Virus record (IMG/VR): IMGVR_UViG_3300030109_006406
Location: 1-21,807 of that record
Length of the DNA stretch: 21,807 nucleotides
Origin: a virus
Strand: one strand, 5' to 3'
Notes under the pieces: model-generated
The model's input: the letters and a program-made list of their open reading frames with translations, nothing else
Databases searched by the model: none
What the model was told of the DNA's origin: nothing
In this document: one piece after another, positions 16,645-21,790 of the stretch
How the letters are laid out: every line of letters begins with the position of its first letter
Numbering within the stretch: the first letter of the stretch is position 1
Position numbers and translations under genes: made by a program

Positions 16645-16981
16645 AGTTATTCCTTTCATGAATGTCTATCTGTATGGGGTAATATGTATAAGTACGTCGA
16701 TCATATTTTAATACTTTATATTTTCCACGATTATTATCTGCTGCAATAGAACATGCTAATCCAATCATAGAAGGATCACCAATCAACAATAAATAATCAT
16801 TGTCATTAAAGTCTTTTAAAATATTTTTCGCTTTACGCACCGCGGGAGCCGGGGATAACATTATTTGTTTTCCTTCTTCAAAGACAGGAACTAGTGTCCC
16901 AAAACCTTGAGCACTAATAACATTAAACTTAGACACCTCTTGGATGACATATACATTACCTTTATTTTCTGAGTCTTTCAT
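16628..16981 (-). CDS. Conserved phage hypothetical protein (YLLLIGDP motif)
   Basis: 117 residues from ATG 16981; a GTG at 16993 gives four more residues, and AGAAAG just before the ATG is only a modest site. The protein contains VYVIQEVSKFNVISAQGFG, DNDYLLLIGDPSMIGLACSIA and NNRGKYKVLKYDRRTYTYYP. I recognise the series VYVVQE ... (D/N)DYLLLxGDPxxIGxA ... NxGxxKxLKWDRxxxxYxP from small conserved proteins of many tailed phages; their function is unknown to me. It is the first gene of the minus-strand replication operon, directly behind the divergent promoter region, so it is probably expressed early. Confidence 0.75.
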   Translation of the reverse strand: MKDSENKGNVYVIQEVSKFNVISAQGFGTLVPVFEEGKQIMLSPAPAVRKAKNILKDFNDNDYLLLIGDPSMIGLACSIAADNNRGKYKVLKYDRRTYTYYPIQIDIHERNNYDRES

Positions 16982-17013
16982 CTTTCTAAACACCCTATAT
17001 TATTTATATTTCC

Positions 17014-17034
17014 ATTATACAAGAAAAATGTTAA
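17014..17034 (-). promoter_or_regulatory. TTAACA-N9-TATAAT element in the divergent promoter region
   Basis: The 60-base gap between the minus-strand operon (start 16981) and the plus-strand SNF2 gene (start 17042) contains TATAAT on the minus strand at 17019-17014, a perfect -10. At a normal 17-base spacing the -35 is poor (TTTTAT). A TTAACA (17034-17029) lies only nine bases upstream of it. The -10 sits 33 bases before the first codon, so it is the likely start of the replication operon. I see no clear plus-strand promoter in the same gap. Confidence 0.45.
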
Positions 17035-17041
17035 TGATAAA

Positions 17042-18529
17042 ATGATTTTTTTAATCGCAGAAAGTATGAAAAAATATAAATATAGTTTTAAAACAAAACC
17101 TTATGCCCATCAATTAGCTGGTATGGGTGCTATGGTAAACCATTTTTCTAAAGGAGAAAAAGAATTCGCTCTTCTTATGGAGATGGGTTGTGGAAAAACT
17201 AAAGTCCTTATTGATGGATCTGCTTTTCTTTATGACAATGGTTACATTGTTGGGTTACTTGTTATTTGTCCTAATGGAGTTAAAGGAACCTGGGTTAAAG
17301 AAATTGAAACACACATGCCAACACATGTTGATCGCAATGTTATTGTATGGACAGGTCAAAAAACAAAAAAGCATGAAGAAGAATTACAAACGTTATTTAT
17401 TACAGAGCCAGCTAAAGTTCATTTAAATATTTTAATAATGAACGTTGATGCTTTTGCAACAGACAGAGGAAAAAAATTTGCTGATAGATTTTTAATGACA
17501 CGTCAAGCAATGATGGTTGTCGATGAAAGTACTGTTATTAAAAACTCAACAGCACTTCGTACTAAATCAATTACTAAGCTTGGTAACTTAGCAAGGTACC
17601 GTGTTATCATGACAGGCTCACCAATTACTAATTCTCCAGAAGATCTTTACTCTCAATGTAATTTTTTAAATCATGAGCTGCTAGGCTTTAGTTCTATTTA
17701 CACTTTTCGCGCTCGGTATTGTCAACTACAACGACTCTCTTTTGGTGGAAGATCTTTTAACAAAGTAACAGGATATAAAAACTTAGAAGAGTTAAATTAT
17801 AAACTACAAAAATTTTCTTATCGAGTATTGAAAAAAGATGCTTTAGATTTACCCCCTCAAGTGTGGGTCAAAAGAATTGTTCCTATGACAACAGAACAAC
17901 TTGATGCATATATGCAAATGAAGCGAACAGCTTTAGTGCAGCTCAAGGAAGAAACATTGACGACTACGTCAGTGCTCGCCCAGTTAATTCGACTTCATCA
18001 AATTGTTTGTGGTCATATGGCAACAGATGATGGTAAAGTATTATCGTTGCCAAATAATCGTATCAAAGAATTGTTGGCTATTCTAGAAGAGCACGGTGAT
18101 AAAGCGATTATCTGGGCGAATTATCGTCATGACATCCAGGAGATAGAAAAAACATTATCAAAGAAATATGGATCGGGGTCCGTGGTCACTTATTATGGTG
18201 ACACTCCTCAGAATGTCAGACAAGAATACATTGAACGTTTTCAAACTGATCCTAAAACAAAATTCTTTATTGGCCAACCGATGACCGGGGGACGTGGTAT
18301 TACATTGACAGCAGCTAGTCTATCAATTTTTTATTCTAACAATTATGATTTAGAAATTAGAGAACAAGCAGAAGCACGTAATCACCGTATTGGTACAGCT
18401 AATAAAGTAACATACATAGATCTTGTTTCTCAAGGAACAGTAGATGAAAAAATTATTTATGCTCTTAGAAATAAAATAAACTTAGCTACATCGGTGTTAG
18501 CTGAAGAAGTAAGAAAATGGTTAATATGA
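17042..18529 (+). CDS. SNF2-family (superfamily 2) DNA helicase/translocase
   Basis: 495 residues from ATG 17042; ATG 17066 is an equally possible start, and neither has a strong ribosome site. Motifs in order: YAHQ (Q-motif-like, 21-24), MEMGCGKT (Walker A, 46-53), VICPNGVKGTW (Ia, 74-84), VVDEST (motif II, 159-164; DEST rather than DEAH), MTGSPITNSPEDLYSQ (motif III, 190-205), IIWANYR (motif IV, 356-362), TGGRGITLTAA (motif V, 415-425) and QAEARNHRIG (motif VI with arginine finger, 442-451). Both RecA-like domains are complete. This is the compact SNF2 type seen in phages, without accessory domains. Such motors remodel protein-DNA complexes or help replication and recombination. It is transcribed divergently from the replication operon, and its last 13 bases overlap the zinc-knuckle gene. 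Confidence 0.93.
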   Translation: MIFLIAESMKKYKYSFKTKPYAHQLAGMGAMVNHFSKGEKEFALLMEMGCGKTKVLIDGSAFLYDNGYIVGLLVICPNGVKGTWVKEIETHMPTHVDRNVIVWTGQKTKKHEEELQTLFITEPAKVHLNILIMNVDAFATDRGKKFADRFLMTRQAMMVVDESTVIKNSTALRTKSITKLGNLARYRVIMTGSPITNSPEDLYSQCNFLNHELLGFSSIYTFRARYCQLQRLSFGGRSFNKVTGYKNLEELNYKLQKFSYRVLKKDALDLPPQVWVKRIVPMTTEQLDAYMQMKRTALVQLKEETLTTTSVLAQLIRLHQIVCGHMATDDGKVLSLPNNRIKELLAILEEHGDKAIIWANYRHDIQEIEKTLSKKYGSGSVVTYYGDTPQNVRQEYIERFQTDPKTKFFIGQPMTGGRGITLTAASLSIFYSNNYDLEIREQAEARNHRIGTANKVTYIDLVSQGTVDEKIIYALRNKINLATSVLAEEVRKWLI

Positions 18530-18750
18530 TTCCATGTCACAATTGCAAAGGAAACGGATATGTCAGACTATCATTTGAAGCAGAAACCAACATTGAACAG
18601 TGTAAGGTTTGTCACTCACAAGGGGAAATCGATGAAAATAAATACTACCACCAAACGTGGACCGAGGGTGTTGACAACAATATTAGCATCTACTACGGGC
18701 CACCACTTGATCCAGAATGCTTTAAAAACTACAAGATTTCGGGAGAGTAA
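18517..18750 (+). CDS. Small DnaJ-type zinc-knuckle protein
   Basis: 77 residues from ATG 18517, or 74 from ATG 18526 (MIPCHNCKGNG), overlapping the end of the SNF2 gene. Cys7 and Cys10 lie in CHNCKGNG and Cys29 and Cys32 in CKVCHSQG: two C-x2-C-x-G-x-G-like knuckles that together form one zinc site, as in the cysteine-rich centre of DnaJ. There is no J domain. Isolated knuckle proteins of this kind occur beside helicase and polymerase genes in marine phages, and may mediate protein contacts or redox folding. The acidic tail after residue 38 overlaps another possible reading frame (18632-18787), so the tail may be less constrained. Confidence 0.75.
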   Translation: MVNMIPCHNCKGNGYVRLSFEAETNIEQCKVCHSQGEIDENKYYHQTWTEGVDNNISIYYGPPLDPECFKNYKISGE

Positions 18751-18787
18751 ACCAGTTATAGAGTTTAAGGGAGAACCACCCTTTTAG
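18632..18787 (+). CDS. Possible overlapping 51-aa basic protein
   Basis: This ORF is +1 relative to the zinc-knuckle gene and overlaps it for 119 bases. ATG 18632 is preceded by AAGGGGA at ideal spacing, one of the stronger ribosome sites in the window. The product begins MKINTTTKRGPRVLTTILAS and contains a KTTRFRESKPVIEF segment. It is basic with no family that I can name. Evidence for: the ribosome site, and extension 37 bases past the other stop. Evidence against: the acidic reading in the overlapping frame also looks like protein. One or both may be real. Confidence 0.4.
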   Translation: MKINTTTKRGPRVLTTILASTTGHHLIQNALKTTRFRESKPVIEFKGEPPF

Positions 18788-18794
18788 AATTCTG

Positions 18795-18838
18795 AGTGAA
18801 GTTATGTTTTTTCCTCCCAATATTATCATAGCTTCACT
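18795..18838 (+). other. 12-bp inverted repeat with 20-base loop
   Basis: AGTGAAGTTATG (18795-18806) pairs with CATAGCTTCACT (18827-18838), with a single G-U wobble. It lies in the gap between the stops at 18750/18787 and the next start at 18865. There is no U-tract after the stem, so it is not a typical terminator. It could be a processing or attenuation element. Confidence 0.4.
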
Positions 18839-18864
18839 TGGATCTTTGTATTAAGATAAATGCA

Positions 18865-19068
18865 ATGATTAAAACATTTGTATTAGTAGTAAGTCTTTGG
18901 GGATTTAATGGCAGTTCTTGGGTATACACAGGTAATCAATCTGTTTTGAGTATGCAGCTTAATCAAGAGCAATGTGAAATGATTGAAAAAAGTTGGACAA
19001 AGTTTGAGAAGAACCCCTATTTTCGTTTTTCTATAGAGTGTGTAGAAGAAATTAAAAAAGAAACTTAA
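18865..19068 (+). CDS. Small secreted or periplasmic phage protein
   Basis: 67 residues from ATG 18865. The N-terminus MIKTFVLVVSLWGFNGSSW has a charged start and a hydrophobic core like a signal peptide or anchor. The remaining 50 residues contain two cysteines (EQCEMIEKSW and FSIECVEE) that could form a disulfide outside the cytoplasm. I recall similar small exported proteins (xxWGFNGxxW ... QCxxxxxxW ... RFSxxCV) from marine phages, but no function is known to me. An in-frame extension upstream to TTG 18838 lacks a ribosome site and would bury the signal-like segment. Confidence 0.6.
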   Translation: MIKTFVLVVSLWGFNGSSWVYTGNQSVLSMQLNQEQCEMIEKSWTKFEKNPYFRFSIECVEEIKKET

Positions 19069-19266
19069 TTGTTTAAAGTTCTTTGTATTTGTTTGACTAT
19101 AATTATTTGTGTATCTATTTGGCGATATTACTCTCCTTATCAAACATTTATGCGTGAATGTCGATATAATGAGTTCTTACAAGGAGAATTAAGCGATGAA
19201 TACTGCACTTGGCACTATAGAGAGCTGATGAAACCTAACTCTTGGCTTAGAGAATTGTTAGATTAA
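19069..19266 (+). CDS. Small membrane-anchored phage protein with TTG start
   Basis: 65 residues. The frame is the same as the preceding gene's and begins immediately after its stop, so the earliest start is TTG 19069; the first ATG (19150) would remove the membrane segment. The N-terminus (L)FKVLCICLTIIICVSIW is a likely single membrane helix or signal anchor, followed by a short outside or cytoplasmic part with two Cys (RECRYNEF, DEYCTWHYRE). No family recognised. Pairing with the exported protein upstream suggests they act together at the envelope; a spanin-like or superinfection role cannot be shown. Confidence 0.45.
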   Translation: MFKVLCICLTIIICVSIWRYYSPYQTFMRECRYNEFLQGELSDEYCTWHYRELMKPNSWLRELLD

Positions 19267-19268
19267 TA

Positions 19269-19297
19269 TTGTTAATTTTATAAATTTTAGCTATAAT
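19269..19297 (+). promoter_or_regulatory. Sigma70-like promoter
   Basis: TTGTTA (19269-19274), a 17-base spacer, then a perfect TATAAT (19292-19297). It lies in the 60-base gap before the 19327 gene, so transcription would start near 19304. It is the best conventional promoter I see in the window. Confidence 0.6.
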
Positions 19298-19326
19298 TCG
19301 CTTACAATATTAAAAAAGGCAAGGTT

Positions 19327-19524
19327 ATGTTATTACCTAATAGTCCTGTTCGCAAAATATCTCAATGTCCTAAATGTGGCGAAGTATCTCTTAAATTTTA
19401 TGATCCTCAACATAATAAAGTATTAAAAAAACAAGAATGGGAACAGGTATTAATAGAGGGAAGAGAAGCCCTAAAAAAAATTTTAGGGCCTGTTACAGAA
19501 GATCCAAAGTTTTTTACTGATTAG
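19327..19524 (+). CDS. Small protein with one CxxC zinc-ribbon-like motif
   Basis: 65 residues from ATG 19327, preceded by AAGG at about seven bases and by the promoter at 19269-19297. The N-terminal part has ISQCPKCGEVSLKFYDP (Cys14, Cys17): half of a zinc ribbon, so the protein may dimerise around zinc or have lost its second pair. The rest is a Lys/Glu-rich helix (VLKKQEWEQVLIEGREAL). No family recognised. Its stop overlaps, by four bases, the end of the converging gene on the other strand. Confidence 0.6.
   Translation: MLLPNSPVRKISQCPKCGEVSLKFYDPQHNKVLKKQEWEQVLIEGREALKKILGPVTEDPKFFTD
19468..19489. other. Perfect 9-bp inverted repeat inside a gene
   Basis: GCCCTAAAA (19468-19476) and TTTTAGGGC (19481-19489) are separated by AAAA. 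It lies within the 3' part of the 19327-19524 gene, 35 bases before the convergent gene ends. No U-tract follows on either strand. Confidence 0.4.
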
Positions 19525-19538
19525 TTTTTAAAACTTTG
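19505..19538. terminator. Inverted repeat at a convergent gene junction, possible bidirectional terminator
   Basis: CAAAGTTTT (19505-19513) and AAAACTTTG (19530-19538) flank the overlapping stop codons of the 19327-19524 and 19706-19521 genes. The stem is weak (A/T rich, 16-base loop) and lacks a clean U-tract, so termination here is a guess supported by position. Confidence 0.3.
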
Positions 19539-19706
19539 AGGGCCAGATAAAGATCTTAACTCTTCCCATTTTTGATATTCCTCAACTACAATTTTTTCTA
19601 TTTGAATAGGCTTAGATAGCTGAGTTCTTTTACACATTTTATCAAGCAACTTTCTGGTCTTCGCTGTAATCATTTGATTGTAATGCGTTTGTTTTTTCTT
19701 TTTCAT
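19521..19706 (-). CDS. Ribbon-helix-helix-like small protein
   Basis: 61 residues from ATG 19706, with AAGGA upstream. The segment MITAKTRKLLDKMCKRTQLS, then KPIQIEKIVVEEYQKWEEL, has the layout of Arc/CopG/MetJ-type proteins: a short strand, helix A, a turn with Ser/Thr, then helix B with an Ile-Val-x-E-Y pattern. Such proteins are dimeric DNA-binding repressors, often autoregulatory. It overlaps the upstream zinc-finger gene by 65 bases in another frame. It could regulate early phage genes or be an antitoxin; no toxin partner is obvious. The family call is from pattern only. Confidence 0.5.
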   Translation of the reverse strand: MKKKKQTHYNQMITAKTRKLLDKMCKRTQLSKPIQIEKIVVEEYQKWEELRSLSGPQSFKN

Positions 19707-19842
19707 ATTCTTTTTCCTTTTCTTTTAAATTGAAACACCTAATACATAAGTGATCAAAACTATTTTTTACTGTCATCATTAAATCATGATGATATTTTTT
19801 ATAACAATGAGTACACTCTGAGTGTGTATCAAAAAAACTCAT
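19642..19842 (-). CDS. Small two-CxxC zinc-finger protein
   Basis: 66 residues from ATG 19842, which overlaps the preceding stop in an ATGA, so it is probably translationally coupled; only a weak ribosome site precedes it. SECTHCYKKYHHD (Cys10, Cys13) and HLCIRCFNLK (Cys33, Cys36) form a four-cysteine zinc finger with 19 residues between the pairs. The C-terminus is a highly charged Lys/Glu run. No family recognised. It may bind nucleic acid or a host protein, as many phage zinc miniproteins do. The last 65 bases overlap the ribbon-helix-helix-like gene. Confidence 0.6.
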   Translation of the reverse strand: MSFFDTHSECTHCYKKYHHDLMMTVKNSFDHLCIRCFNLKEKEKEYEKEKTNALQSNDYSEDQKVA

Positions 19843-20021
19843 CTTTTTAATATGGGTCTATTTAATTCCCCCTCTCTTTTCCAGTTATCTTCTCCTTTAA
19901 CAAATTGTTTACGATCATCTGCTAACCATCCAATAACTCCGTAATATTGTGAATTATTAATATGTACCCAAATCAATGTTGGTTTTGTTTTTTTAAAATA
20001 ATTAAAAATTTTCTTAATCAT
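19839..20021 (-). CDS. 60-aa phage hypothetical protein
   Basis: The start at ATG 20021 is chosen because AGGGAG lies directly upstream; an in-frame ATG at 20045 has no such site. The product begins MIKKIFNYFKKTKPTLIWVH, then NNSQYYGVIGWLADDRKQF, and is basic with a possible small beta fold. It overlaps the previous gene by eight bases and the next by an ATGA. No function recognised. Confidence 0.55.
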   Translation of the reverse strand: MIKKIFNYFKKTKPTLIWVHINNSQYYGVIGWLADDRKQFVKGEDNWKREGELNRPILKR

Positions 20022-20238
20022 GTTCTCCCTTTCTTGGTTCTTCATTCATTAAAGTATTTATTCTCCACTCTTCATGCTTATACTCTTCATCGGTAACATA
20101 AGACACTAATAAGTTTTGAAGTAACGAGCCACGCGAACCGTGTTTCGCTGATATAGATTTAATACAATCTTTAAATGTAATATCACCAGGCTCTTTTATT
20201 TCTTTTGGCTGTATAATATTTTTTAAAAATTCAAACAT
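20014..20238 (-). CDS. 74-aa phage hypothetical protein
   Basis: Starts at ATG 20238 behind AAGGAAG, a strong ribosome site, and an AT-rich gap with a promoter candidate. The product begins MFEFLKNIIQPKEIKEPGDI and contains KHGSRGSLLQNLLVSYVTD. It is charged, with no membrane segment or catalytic motif. No family recognised. It is the first of four overlapping minus-strand genes ending at 19521. Confidence 0.55.
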   Translation of the reverse strand: MFEFLKNIIQPKEIKEPGDITFKDCIKSISAKHGSRGSLLQNLLVSYVTDEEYKHEEWRINTLMNEEPRKGEHD

Positions 20239-20271
20239 TTTCTTCCTTTCTTTAATATAATATTTTATTAC

Positions 20272-20293
20272 ATTATATTACTAAACATGTCAA
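20272..20293 (-). promoter_or_regulatory. TTGACA-N10-TATAAT element, possible promoter
   Basis: A perfect TTGACA on the minus strand (20293-20288) is followed by ten bases and TATAAT (20277-20272). The spacing is too short for standard sigma70 use; at 17 bases the -10 would be TAATAA. It lies in the 73-base gap upstream of the 20238 gene and resembles the elements at 9922-9942 and 17014-17034. Confidence 0.4.
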
Positions 20294-20311
20294 ATATGGC
20301 TGTTTTCTGGG

Positions 20312-20743
20312 CTATTTCCACTCCTTATTTTCCTCATAGTTTAATTCTTCATCATATTTAATCTCGTTAAAATGTGTCTTAATAATGTTCCAATGTTCTT
20401 TACTTGGGTATGAAAAATATTTTGTAAAGCGAAACCAATGCTCGACTGTTGTGTAATCAATCCCGGTTACTTCACTTAATTTTTTTGCATTTGTTTGTGA
20501 TCGAAGATATTTCACAAATGGTTCTTGTTCCGGGAGCCGTGGTCTATGGGTCATTTCATCTTTTAATAATTCTTTTACTCTATCAGGTCTATCTTTTAAA
20601 ATTTCTTTAAAGACTTGAATAGATAAAGTTTCTTGAACACGATGGTTGGATGATCGTGTTTTCTTTCCCATGAGTAAACGAGCTGCATATCGTTCTGCAT
20701 TCTCCGATGAGTCAATTGCTGTAGGCGTGCGCCAAAATTTCAT
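20312..20743 (-). CDS. WRTP-motif protein with HTH-like C-terminal domain
   Basis: 143 residues from ATG 20743, which overlaps the preceding stop (ATGA). The start MKFWRTPTAIDSSENAERYA carries the same W-x-T-P-x-A pattern as the repeats of the gene upstream, as if it were the last repeat split off into its own ORF. The C-terminal half reads FVKYLRSQTNAKKLSEVTGI, then a DYTTVEHWFR helix and YPSKEHWNIIK. This matches a helix-turn-helix layout (KKLSEVTGI-xxTTVEHWFR) that I recall from phage genomes with DNA methyltransferase loci. It may recognise DNA for the methyltransferase or regulate the locus; both are inference. Confidence 0.6.
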   Translation of the reverse strand: MKFWRTPTAIDSSENAERYAARLLMGKKTRSSNHRVQETLSIQVFKEILKDRPDRVKELLKDEMTHRPRLPEQEPFVKYLRSQTNAKKLSEVTGIDYTTVEHWFRFTKYFSYPSKEHWNIIKTHFNEIKYDEELNYEENKEWK

Positions 20744-20835
20744 TTCTCTGAGATCTTATCTCCAATGGCATAAATCATGACAGCAATAAAGATTAAAACA
20801 ATTAAAATTAATCCTAATAAAATTTCACTTACCAT
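20740..20835 (-). CDS. 31-aa single-span membrane peptide
   Basis: A short ORF from ATG 20835 preceded by GGAGA and a run of A. It overlaps the stop of the W-x-T-P gene at its start by 11 bases and the start of the next gene at its end (ATGA). The product begins MVSEILLGLILIVLIFIAVM: almost entirely one hydrophobic helix, followed by a short charged tail (GDKISEK). It fits a small membrane protein. The ribosome site and the overlap at both ends support it; the function is unknown. Confidence 0.55.
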   Translation of the reverse strand: MVSEILLGLILIVLIFIAVMIYAIGDKISEK

Positions 20836-21790
20836 TTTTTTTCTCCAGATCTAATGCAACGGCAATGTCTAAAGGTTTGTGCATATGAACACCCTTAGCT
20901 GCCCACTTATCTTTTCTTTTTTTCCAACTATCTTTTACTGTCCCATCTTCGTTTATCTCGCCTCGCTTTCCGTCATTCGCTGTTGGTGTTGGCCACATCT
21001 TTTCTTCTTCTTCCAAAACTTTTGTTGCAAGTGAATGACCTTTCGTTCCTTTTCGAACTGATGGAGGAATTTTTGTTCCATCTTTCCAGTCTCTACTCAG
21101 AGGTGTTGGCCAATTCATCTTCATAGGTTTGGAGGATGCTGAGTCCGATGTAGTAGGGGATGGAAGGGACGAGACTATTTCCGAGTGATTTAAGTCTGTC
21201 CACCCTTTTGGGTACCCCATTAGCCACTCTACCCACGTTGGGTTCAATGTTCCACCACCCGTTCCACGGACGTCTGGATGATTGCCCAACATTTTCTGCA
21301 TCTTCCCATTTGGACTCCCCGCGTGATGTTCGCTCGCTTGAGGTGTTGGCCATAGTCTTTTCTCTTTCACTTGATCCTGGAGTCTGATTTGCAGCTGATG
21401 ACCACTTGGTCTTTTCAAGTGGCCCTCGTCCAATGCTTTCTTTATTCCCGGAAGGTTCGAGCCCCCCGCCAAGTTGTCTGGTGTCCTCCACATTTTCATG
21501 TCTGTTACTTTTTTTCCATACTTCACTTGTTCCGCTAGATTGCCTGGATTGACCGTGTTCCTCCCTATACTTTTTCTGAATTCCGCTCTCTTCTTCATTC
21601 CTTCTTCGGACCTGTTCGAAATAATTGTCTTGCTTGGAGTTAGCCACAATCCAGACTCTTTCTCTTTGGTGGTTCGCGCCGATGCTCGAAGCTGAAATAC
21701 TAAACGTCCTTGCGGAGTAACCTTCACTCTCCAGGTTCTTGAGTACGGTGTCGAGACCGAGTTTAATGTGTCCACTAACGTTTTCTCCAA
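20825..21790 (-). CDS. W-x-T-P repeat protein overlapping the DNA methyltransferase in another frame
   Basis: 321 residues if started at TTG 21790; the frame is open to the window edge, so the true start is unknown. Residues 19-34 read TWRVKVTPQGRLVFQL. W-x-T-P motifs occur at residues 49, 101, 147, 227 and 266, usually followed by Ser/Ala/Asn/Asp. Residues 183-200 read NPTWVEWLMGYPKGWTDL. I recognise all three signatures from proteins found at cytosine methyltransferase loci of phages. Over 21093-21790 the same DNA encodes methyltransferase motifs in the other frame; the last 268 bases lie beyond the methyltransferase stop and continue the repeats. The next gene's ribosome site lies in its last codons. 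It may be translated from an internal start or by frameshift; a seven-A run on this strand (21515-21509) is one slippage candidate. Role unknown. Confidence 0.6.
   Translation of the reverse strand: MEKTLVDTLNSVSTPYSRTWRVKVTPQGRLVFQLRASARTTKEKESGLWLTPSKTIISNRSEEGMKKRAEFRKSIGRNTVNPGNLAEQVKYGKKVTDMKMWRTPDNLAGGSNLPGIKKALDEGHLKRPSGHQLQIRLQDQVKEKRLWPTPQASEHHAGSPNGKMQKMLGNHPDVRGTGGGTLNPTWVEWLMGYPKGWTDLNHSEIVSSLPSPTTSDSASSKPMKMNWPTPLSRDWKDGTKIPPSVRKGTKGHSLATKVLEEEEKMWPTPTANDGKRGEINEDGTVKDSWKKRKDKWAAKGVHMHKPLDIAVALDLEKKNGK

Noticed and set aside
17190-17426. ORF in another frame of the SNF2 gene
   Set aside because: Walker A and following motifs are in the main frame; no independent start signal.
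18560-18631. Upstream part of the frame that contains the 51-aa candidate
   Set aside because: No ribosome site before ATG 18560, and the zinc-knuckle cysteines in the other frame clearly own this DNA.
18883-19143. Minus-strand ORF opposite the small exported proteins
   Set aside because: It has no ribosome site, overlaps two better genes and its composition is that of an antisense shadow.
21160-21695. Two plus-strand ORFs opposite the methyltransferase
   Set aside because: Antisense to two frames that already carry recognisable motifs, with no ribosome site seen.
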